Origin: JBDLID01 sp039715055
Lineage (GTDB): Bacteria; Desulfobacterota; Desulfobulbia; Desulfobulbales; Desulfocapsaceae
Assembly (NCBI GenBank): GCA_039715055.1
Contig: JBDLID010000092.1
Span: 1 to 12,504 of the forward strand
Direction: 5' to 3'
DNA length: 12,504 bases
This document shows positions 7,369-12,504 of the stretch, piece after piece (position 1 is the stretch's first letter; every line of letters starts with the position of its first letter). A program made the translations under genes and the position numbers. The notes below the pieces were generated by a model, which had not been told where the DNA came from, searched no databases, and worked only from the letters and a program-made list of their open reading frames with translations.

Positions 7369-8406
7369 TCAGTCCTTTATCGCCTCGGCCAATTCACTGA
7401 CAGCCATGGCGTAGCGGTTGGAGTGGTTCCATTCGGTGATCGCATGGAAGTTGGGGTAACCGGCCACATAGCGGAACCCACCGCCCATTTCCGGATCAAT
7501 TTCCAGGCCGACGATGGAAAGCTCCCTGTTGTCAGGGGGAGGAGGCAGAGCAACATTCTGGGCCTTTGAAACAGTGCGGTAATCGATCCTTCCTTTACGG
7601 CCTGAACTGTGGGCACTGAGCAGTTGTTGATCCGTCAGTCTGGTGCCGATATCAAGGTAGAGCGGGGTGTCGAGACGGTAGTGAAAAGAGCGCAGGTAGT
7701 TGGCGATGGAGGCGAGGATGTCGGGAACGGAATTGAACACGTCTCGTCGCTTGTCGCCGTCAAAACTAACACTGTACTCTCTGAAACTCGAAGGAATGAA
7801 CTGGGTCTGGCCGAATGCCCCGGCATAGGAACCGGTGATGGCCAAAGGATCATATCGATTCTCACGGCAGAGGAGGAGAAAGTGAATCAGCTGTTCCCGG
7901 AAAAAATCAGATCGCCTTGGGTAGGCGTCAAACAGGGTGTTGAGGCTCTGAAAAACTTTGTGATGTCCCTTGTGGCGGCCAAATCGTGATTCAATACCCC
8001 AGATTGCAAGGATCACCTCCCTGTCGACACCAAGTTCCTGTTCGATCCGGTCAAGAACCTTCCGGTATTTGTTTCCCTGTTTTTTACCCTCATAAATAAC
8101 CGAACGGGTGACAAAAAGGGGGCGGTAGAGGTAATAGGGCTTGGCCTCCCACTGTTTGTCCATCAGCTTCAGGACATTGCGCTTGATGCGGACACCGGAG
8201 AAGAGCTTGTCCAGCTCCTCCTGATGAAAATTATGCTCTTCGATCAGTTCTGTAAAAAGTAGCCGGTATTTTTCATGGCCAAGGTCGATGAGCTGTTTAT
8301 CCTGAACAGGTTCGATGGCTCTGGCAGTCGGTATTACAATAGCCAGGCTGAAGAGGACGGCGGCAAGAGCCACGAGAGTGGCCTGAAGTCGGTAGCTGGT
8401 GTTAAT
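7369..8406 (-). CDS. mltB: Lytic murein transglycosylase B, probably starting at ATT
   Basis: A 345-residue MltB/Slt35-type (SLT_2) lytic transglycosylase of the periplasm. The catalytic glutamate is E139 in AIWGIESRFG. SYAGAFGQTQFIPSS (193-207) and the C-terminal NFHAITEWN...YAMAV segment are family hallmarks. The start at ATT 8406 is my choice: GAGGAG lies exactly seven bases upstream, and this start gives a full signal peptide with an arginine (R6), a hydrophobic core and an ARA cleavage site at 28-30. The first ordinary start codon, GTG 8373, has no ribosome binding site and would begin inside the hydrophobic core with no basic residue before it. There is no lipobox, so the protein should be soluble and periplasmic, unlike lipid-anchored E. 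coli MltB. mltA follows directly. Confidence 0.9.
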   Translation of the reverse strand: MNTSYRLQATLVALAAVLFSLAIVIPTARAIEPVQDKQLIDLGHEKYRLLFTELIEEHNFHQEELDKLFSGVRIKRNVLKLMDKQWEAKPYYLYRPLFVTRSVIYEGKKQGNKYRKVLDRIEQELGVDREVILAIWGIESRFGRHKGHHKVFQSLNTLFDAYPRRSDFFREQLIHFLLLCRENRYDPLAITGSYAGAFGQTQFIPSSFREYSVSFDGDKRRDVFNSVPDILASIANYLRSFHYRLDTPLYLDIGTRLTDQQLLSAHSSGRKGRIDYRTVSKAQNVALPPPPDNRELSIVGLEIDPEMGGGFRYVAGYPNFHAITEWNHSNRYAMAVSELAEAIKD

Positions 8407-8413
8407 GGTGTAA

Positions 8414-8419
8414 CTCCTC
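8414..8419 (-). promoter_or_regulatory. Shine-Dalgarno GAGGAG of mltB
   Basis: The - strand reads GAGGAG, then seven bases, then ATT (8404-8406). The in-frame stop just upstream is at 8422-8424. No ATG, GTG or TTG lies in frame between that stop and the GTG at 8373. This site therefore decides the start of mltB in favour of ATT. Confidence 0.7.
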
Positions 8420-8512
8420 GATCAGAGAGACACGAAATCGGGATGGGGAAAGTTTTTATCCGTATCCGAAGCTGTTCGGCCTCTCCATCTGGCCGTCCAT
8501 GGGAAATCCCGG

Positions 8513-9490
8513 TTAAGGCTCAATATCGGTCGGATTGGGAAAACTCTCCTGAAACCGGTTGATAAACTGACCTTCCATCTCCAGGGGAAGGTTGTTTATC
8601 CCGGCTGCTGCCGCCCGGCCGCCGCCGCTGGGGAATTCGAGGCAGAGGGTATCGGCGTTTTTACGGTCATTGAGCGGTGCCCTTACACTGATACGCAGGC
8701 TCCCGTCACTGTTTTCACCAATGAGGGCATGAGCCAGAGACTGTTTTTCCCTTGCCCGCAGGTTTGAATATACACCTGCCACCCGTCTTGCCCAGGACTC
8801 GTTTGGAAAACGATAAACTCGATGGGGGCCCTGGGTATCAAGAGACGTTACTGCCATGGCCCGTTCCATATCATTGTCGTAGCCTCGGGATAGTTTGGCC
8901 AGATCTTGTGATGTGTCGATAAAATCAAACGGGCTGGTAAAGGAGTGAACTGAACGGTAGAGGTCTGCCGGGTGAAAGTGGAGGTCGTCAAGATCCGCCC
9001 CGTAGCCGTTGTAGTTGAGGAGCTCTCCCAGTCGTCTCAGTTGGTCAAGTTGCTCATTGTCCAGTTCCAGCTGGTGCCCCAGCTGAGATGCGGAATCGTG
9101 GAGGTTGTCTCCGTAAGCACCGGCTACCGCCCATAATCCATAACGGTGTTCCAGTAATTTGGAGACGATCAGAGAGGTGCAGACTGCAGGGTTCGGATCA
9201 ATGTGGCTGGTGAGATTATCGTTTTCAGGAATGTCGCCGCTGAAGTGGTGGTCAATGTAGGTGATGCTGTTGTCGGCCGCCAGCAGGTTTTCAAGGTGAG
9301 GAAGGTTTGACTGCATGGAGATGTCAAACACGGTCAACCGGCTTGATGACACCCCTTCCAACCTGGAGAGCAGCTTGATATCACGCTTGACACCGGTGAC
9401 GAGCTCGGCATCGGGCCGCGGTTCAGCCAGCCGCAGCTGGTGCAGGGCGCAGATGCCGTCCGCGTCCCCATTGAAAATATCGTAATCCAT
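8513..9490 (-). CDS. DHH-family phosphoesterase, divergent
   Basis: A 325-residue protein of the DHH superfamily, the metal-dependent phosphoesterases that include nanoRNases, RecJ and cyclic-dinucleotide phosphodiesterases. Metal-binding motifs appear in order: NGDADG (7-12, D9 and D11), FDIS (D56), YIDHH (D80-H81-H82) and AYGDN (D128). The C-terminal DHHA1 part ends in SGGGRAAAAGI (288-298), where the usual GGGH histidine, which contacts the substrate phosphate, is arginine. The usual HxxPDxD opening is also altered to FNGDAD. Size is close to NrnA, but these changes make the substrate uncertain; short RNA or cyclic dinucleotides are guesses. Start ATG 9490 is three bases after the lptD stop, with AAGGG directly against it. 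A 106-base gap separates it from mltB. Confidence 0.83.
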   Translation of the reverse strand: MDYDIFNGDADGICALHQLRLAEPRPDAELVTGVKRDIKLLSRLEGVSSSRLTVFDISMQSNLPHLENLLAADNSITYIDHHFSGDIPENDNLTSHIDPNPAVCTSLIVSKLLEHRYGLWAVAGAYGDNLHDSASQLGHQLELDNEQLDQLRRLGELLNYNGYGADLDDLHFHPADLYRSVHSFTSPFDFIDTSQDLAKLSRGYDNDMERAMAVTSLDTQGPHRVYRFPNESWARRVAGVYSNLRAREKQSLAHALIGENSDGSLRISVRAPLNDRKNADTLCLEFPSGGGRAAAAGINNLPLEMEGQFINRFQESFPNPTDIEP

Positions 9491-9493
9491 CCC

Positions 9494-11863
9494 TTAAAGG
9501 TTGACCCGCAACCGGTTACCCAGATTGGCGAGTCTGAAAATCACCATCATGCTGGTTTCCCCAGGGATAATCTGGGATCTCAACTCAACAGCCCAGCAGG
9601 CAGGCTGGTACATGAGAGCAATATTCTGCTCGATGGTTTCCGATTCGGAAAAAGAGTGTTTGACCTGATAGCCGGCAAAAATGGTTGGAAACAGCTGGGC
9701 CCAGAAGTCGACGTTGAGCTGTTCAATATCAGCAGGCTCGTTATAGCGGTAATCGAGAGTGAGGTAATCTCCGCGGCTGTTATTGTAATTGGTCTCCAGG
9801 CCGTAGACCACAAAGCCGTCACCATAGGGATCCAGGTCACCTTTGAGAATAAACGAGAGGTTTTGAATTGGGTTCCAACCGAGCCTGAGGTTGATCCAGG
9901 AAAAGGGTTCGTCTTCGGCCTCTGTGCGAAGGTCATAGCTTTGAGTTATCTTGAGATAGCCATATTCACGGAAGGATTCATTTAGCCTGAAGAGATTGAT
10001 GAAGTTATCGACTCCGTAGGTGATTCTATTATTTTCGGCGACCCTGTCCACTCCATCAAAGGTGGGCAGATCTTCCTGGTCTTCTTTAGGGATGAAGTCA
10101 TACTTGATATAGGGACGAAGAGTATGGTCCCACATCGAGAAAGTGTCCGAGGTAAGCGCGAAATCTTTTTTCAGGGTTGTGCCGATTTCAGCTTGGGCAG
10201 TGTAGAGAAAGCGGTTCTGGCTGCTATCATGCTCCCATTCTGCGTCACCATTGGTTGAGATGTTGTAATAGGTGTCGCGAAGCCCAACTTCAGCTCGGGA
10301 TTCCAGATAGGGGCCCAGGGGAATTGAGGTGGAAAGGGTAGGCTCAATATCAAACCGGTGGGCGCCGATCCCGTTATCACGCCAGTAGTTGACATAGTCG
10401 GTATGCCACTCAAAGGTGATCCCCGTCTCTCCCACTGCCTGGTTGCCGGTGAATGATAAGGCCGGGAGCTTCCAGAGCGGGGTGGGGGTAGTTTCTACAA
10501 CGGTCTCGCCAGTGGTCTCGTCTGTGGTTGTTTTAGTCTTCAGATCTTCAGGGCGAACGTCATTAATGGCGAGGAGGTCCGCTGTAAGGGACATGCCGGT
10601 CCACGATTTAAGAAGCTTGGCTGTATTCTGACGCTGGTTGCTTGTTTTGTTGGCAAAGCCGCGCCCGTACATATTGACAAAGCGACTATTGTTCTGTCTA
10701 AAACCTGTATAGCCAGTGTTGAACTCGGTCAGAAAGTCACGATCAGATACGATGTCAAGGTCGACCCGGCTGATCCAGTCACTGCCAAATGAGTGGTCCA
10801 GTTTGCCGCGTACCCAGTAGCGGTCGTCATTGGTATGGGTGAAGCCGGTTTCCTTATAGTAATCGGTCTCGGAAGGGTCTGTGAGTGCGTCTTTGAGATA
10901 GCTGGCGGTAAAGGTTCCCTTGGACTCCTCTGTGACGATGTAGCGAGCTTCAAAACCGGGCATGAAGCCGCGATTCTGGTAAATCTCGGGAAACAGGGTA
11001 ATGTCTGCCGAGTCAGAGATATTCCAGAAGAACGGGATGTTGAAACCCCATCCCCTCCAGTCGGAGTTGGAAAGCTCCGCAGTGGTGAAGCCGGTCTGGC
11101 GTTTGTTTTTTATTGGTATGGCCATCCACGGCAGGTACATGACCGGCACATCCTTGATTCTGAAAGTAGTGTGCTTGAGAAAGGCGTAGCCTCCCTCGGT
11201 GATGTGGGTCTTTTTGGCGGCAAAGCTCCATGGAGGGGTTTCTCCCTCTTCGAGTTTACAGGTGATCACCCAACCGTCATCGATGGTGTAGGTGTTGAAG
11301 CCTGTCTTGGCGATGGTTTGCCCTTCGAGGTGAACATCACGGGCTTCCTGCAGGATTGTCGCATTGGAGAATTGACCGGTTTCCGTGTTAAGGTCCACCG
11401 TGGCCTCATCGGCAATGAGCTGATCACCATCACTGACCAGCGAGATATTGCCGCGGGCCCTGATTGTTGCCTGGTTAAGATCGTAAGCAACCCAGTCAGC
11501 CTTGATGGTAACCCGGGTTTCATAACGGGGCTTCTGCTCTTTTCCCAATTCTTCCGGGGTGAGCTCAACCGGCGGCGCGTCTTCGTCCACCTCCTCCAAA
11601 AGTACAGCCCAGTCTGTCCTGGTTTCATCTGCACCCGGAAGCACAGCAGGCAGTTTTTTACGTTTGATCAGAAGGACGTGGCCTTCAGCAATGATACTTT
11701 TTGGGTCACTGAAATTGGTTATCTTGTCAGCCGAGATGTCCCACTCCTCAGTGCTCAGGTTTTCCGCGAGGGAAATATCTGGCGCAAGAGCCATAAAAGC
11801 TGACCCCAAAAAGAGCGAAAGAGAAAGAACAACCGGGAAGGACCTGCTCAAGAGCTTTGTCAC
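9494..11863 (-). CDS. lptD: LPS-assembly protein LptD (outer-membrane translocon)
   Basis: A 789-residue LptD, the outer-membrane barrel that with LptE inserts lipopolysaccharide into the outer leaflet. A Sec signal peptide ends near SLA (31-33). An OstA/LptA-like jelly-roll domain follows (about 39-200: ISADKIT, AEGHVLL, KADWVAY, RGNISLVSDGDQLIADEA), interrupted by an acidic proline-rich insert (about 71-117). The barrel-entry signature PVMYLPWMAIPIKNKRQTGF lies at 240-259, and the barrel of alternating aromatic strands fills the rest. Only two cysteines exist, C202 in VITCKLE and C756 in PACWAVEL, matching one inter-domain disulfide. The start is GTG, confirmed by AAGGAG six bases upstream (11870-11875); an overlapping ATG at 11865 hits a stop at once. 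First gene of the - strand operon. Confidence 0.95.
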   Translation of the reverse strand: MTKLLSRSFPVVLSLSLFLGSAFMALAPDISLAENLSTEEWDISADKITNFSDPKSIIAEGHVLLIKRKKLPAVLPGADETRTDWAVLLEEVDEDAPPVELTPEELGKEQKPRYETRVTIKADWVAYDLNQATIRARGNISLVSDGDQLIADEATVDLNTETGQFSNATILQEARDVHLEGQTIAKTGFNTYTIDDGWVITCKLEEGETPPWSFAAKKTHITEGGYAFLKHTTFRIKDVPVMYLPWMAIPIKNKRQTGFTTAELSNSDWRGWGFNIPFFWNISDSADITLFPEIYQNRGFMPGFEARYIVTEESKGTFTASYLKDALTDPSETDYYKETGFTHTNDDRYWVRGKLDHSFGSDWISRVDLDIVSDRDFLTEFNTGYTGFRQNNSRFVNMYGRGFANKTSNQRQNTAKLLKSWTGMSLTADLLAINDVRPEDLKTKTTTDETTGETVVETTPTPLWKLPALSFTGNQAVGETGITFEWHTDYVNYWRDNGIGAHRFDIEPTLSTSIPLGPYLESRAEVGLRDTYYNISTNGDAEWEHDSSQNRFLYTAQAEIGTTLKKDFALTSDTFSMWDHTLRPYIKYDFIPKEDQEDLPTFDGVDRVAENNRITYGVDNFINLFRLNESFREYGYLKITQSYDLRTEAEDEPFSWINLRLGWNPIQNLSFILKGDLDPYGDGFVVYGLETNYNNSRGDYLTLDYRYNEPADIEQLNVDFWAQLFPTIFAGYQVKHSFSESETIEQNIALMYQPACWAVELRSQIIPGETSMMVIFRLANLGNRLRVNL

Positions 11864-11869
11864 ATCAAA

Positions 11870-11875
11870 CTCCTT
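11870..11875 (-). promoter_or_regulatory. Shine-Dalgarno AAGGAG of lptD
   Basis: The - strand reads AAGGAG, six bases (TTTGAT), then GTG (11861-11863). This is near-ideal spacing and fixes the non-ATG start of lptD; the only ATG nearby is followed immediately by TGA. Confidence 0.85.
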
Positions 11876-11950
11876 TAATAAAACTCAAGCTTTTGCAAGG
11901 GATTCGGTGGCGTGGAATAGTTACACGATATTGCTTTTCATCAGCAATGA

Positions 11951-11979
11951 AGTGTACGGTTCCAGGCCCCGACTGTCAA
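11951..11979 (-). promoter_or_regulatory. Sigma70-type promoter of the lptD operon
   Basis: On the - strand a perfect -35 hexamer TTGACA (11974-11979) is followed by a 17-base spacer and TACACT (11951-11956), which keeps four of six -10 consensus bases including the key A and final T. Transcription would start near 11944, leaving a 5' leader of about 80 bases before the lptD GTG. No other promoter this good was seen in the operon, so it probably drives lptD through the DUF62 gene. No extracytoplasmic-stress sigma consensus was recognised. Confidence 0.75.
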
Positions 11980-12290
11980 GCTTAAAGTCGTAGATTTACC
12001 TTGCTTATAAAAGGGAAACGTCTTATATCAGTTGAAGCCGAAAACAGTGGTGATGCATTTGGGGCCAATTTGACCGGGAACTGCAAAGTTTCTGGAGAGT
12101 TGTTGTGAAGGCCCGCTGATCTTCTGTTTTGTCAATGAAAAGTCCATTCAGGTGTTACGGTGAAAAAAGAATGTCGCCTTTGCTGTCGATATCTCTGTCT
12201 GCCGGTCGCTTCAAATTCTTTTCTGTCCGAATTTCTTAATTTGTACCTTCTCACGCTTACTCAAGAAAGAGGCTGGCAACCGGCTGTCTG

Positions 12291-12307
12291 TCCCTGTTAA
12301 ACAGGGA
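12291..12307. promoter_or_regulatory. Perfect 7-bp dyad, possible operator
   Basis: TCCCTGT, three bases (TAA), ACAGGGA: arms are perfect complements. The length and short spacer suit a dimeric regulator site. It is followed by AAAATT on the + strand and by no T-run on the - strand, so it is not a terminator. It lies about 310 bases upstream of the lptD -35 box, so it more likely serves the gene to the right. The binding factor is unknown. Confidence 0.4.
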
Positions 12308-12371
12308 AAAATTGTATGGGATGAGGTCTGTCTTATTTTCTGGTCGGCCGGCGTCCCTTGAATCGCATTTC

Positions 12372-12398
12372 TTGCCCGACAATAATTCTGTCCGGCAA
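12372..12398. other. Hairpin TTGCC-C-GAC / GTC-C-GGCAA
   Basis: Nine-base arms (12372-12380 and 12390-12398) pair at eight positions with one central C-C mismatch, around an AT-rich nine-base loop. There is no T-tract on either side. It may be part of a structured leader RNA of the gene to the right or a protein-binding dyad. Confidence 0.4.
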
Positions 12399-12462
12399 TG
12401 GATGAAAACTTGGTGACCATTCATACCGGGAATTACCCCGGGAGCATGGTTGCAGATCGTTT

Positions 12463-12491
12463 TCGCCTTTAATCAGTGAGATTGAAGGCGA
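12463..12491 (+). promoter_or_regulatory. 12-bp hairpin just upstream of a likely ribosome binding site
   Basis: TCGCCTTTAATC (12463-12474), five-base loop AGTGA, then GATTGAAGGCGA (12480-12491). All twelve positions pair, one of them T-G, which is a G-U pair in + strand RNA. It ends two bases before GAGGA (12494-12498). No T-run follows, so this is not a terminator. Its position suits control of translation or RNA stability of a gene starting at or just past the window edge. Confidence 0.5.
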
Positions 12492-12493
12492 TT

Positions 12494-12498
12494 GAGGA
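12494..12498 (+). promoter_or_regulatory. Possible Shine-Dalgarno of a gene starting beyond the right edge
   Basis: GAGGA is followed by AACAAA, six bases, to the end of the window. A start codon at 12505 would be ideally spaced. The start codon itself is not visible, so this is a prediction. Confidence 0.4.
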
Positions 12499-12504
12499 AA
12501 CAAA

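Larger units (their letters stand above)
11980..12504. other. Intergenic region with several dyads, no recognised gene
   Basis: 525 bases upstream of the lptD promoter contain no convincing coding sequence; the longest frame (12211-12420, - strand, 69 codons) lacks a ribosome binding site and recognisable motifs. The right part holds short inverted repeats at 12291-12307, 12372-12398, 12426-12441 (weak CCGGG/CCCGG) and 12463-12491, none followed by a T-run. An AT-only dyad AAATTC/GAATTT sits at 12213-12234. No tRNA or familiar riboswitch core was recognised. The layout fits a divergent gap between lptD and a + strand gene just beyond the edge. Confidence 0.6.

Noticed and set aside
8466..8495. 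Two overlapping hairpins (CCGAA/TTCGG and CGGCC/GGCCG) between the DHH gene and mltB as a terminator
   Set aside because: Stems are five base pairs, they exclude each other, and no T-run follows on the - strand.
10793..11803. 336-codon open frame on the + strand
   Set aside because: It lies entirely opposite lptD, a clear real gene, has no ribosome binding site, and its translation shows no family motif; it is a shadow of the lptD codon pattern.
12274..12288. TGGCA-like sequence as a sigma54 promoter
   Set aside because: The -12 GC is absent at the required distance (TC found instead).
12211..12420. 69-codon open frame on the - strand upstream of lptD
   Set aside because: It has no Shine-Dalgarno and no hydrophobic or family pattern, and it covers two of the dyads. 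A gene here is not supported.

Overview
The window looks like chromosomal core DNA of a Gram-negative bacterium, most likely a Desulfobacterota member near Desulfobulbales. This is inferred from the style of the proteins (two-subunit class 1B PyrD/PyrK, type I AroD, LptD) and the gene order. No rRNA or database match was available. No mobile element, CRISPR array, tRNA or rRNA was seen, and every recognised gene looks intact except the one cut by the left edge.

Left half, + strand (1-4480): a tight housekeeping operon. It starts inside pyrK (electron-transfer subunit of dihydroorotate dehydrogenase), followed by pyrD, a small DUF1232/YkvA-type membrane protein, aroD, aroE and aroA. The first five genes overlap or nearly abut. 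aroA follows a 78-base AT-rich gap. The operon joins one step of pyrimidine synthesis to three steps of the shikimate pathway (3-dehydroquinate dehydratase, shikimate dehydrogenase, EPSP synthase).

Centre (4481-4694): the convergent gap between aroA and the - strand operon. It holds a long imperfect palindrome (4580-4683) that would fold into one hairpin of about 104 nt. Its non-Watson-Crick positions are mostly G-U in the + strand RNA.

Right half, - strand (11863 down to 4695): an envelope-centred operon. A good sigma70-type promoter (TTGACA, 17 bases, TACACT; 11951-11979) and a strong ribosome binding site precede lptD. Then come a DHH-family phosphoesterase, mltB, mltA, a class I SAM methyltransferase and a DUF62 SAM hydrolase. 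LptD inserts LPS into the outer membrane and MltA/MltB cleave peptidoglycan, so the operon combines outer-membrane assembly with cell-wall turnover. The last two genes both use SAM. mltB most likely starts at a rare ATT codon.

Right end (11980-12504): no convincing gene. It contains several short dyads, and a 12-bp hairpin just before a Shine-Dalgarno-like GAGGA six bases from the edge, which suggests a + strand gene starting right after the window. I found no clear new multi-gene system. The best leads are the palindrome at 4580-4683, the ATT start of mltB, and the structured leader at the right edge.
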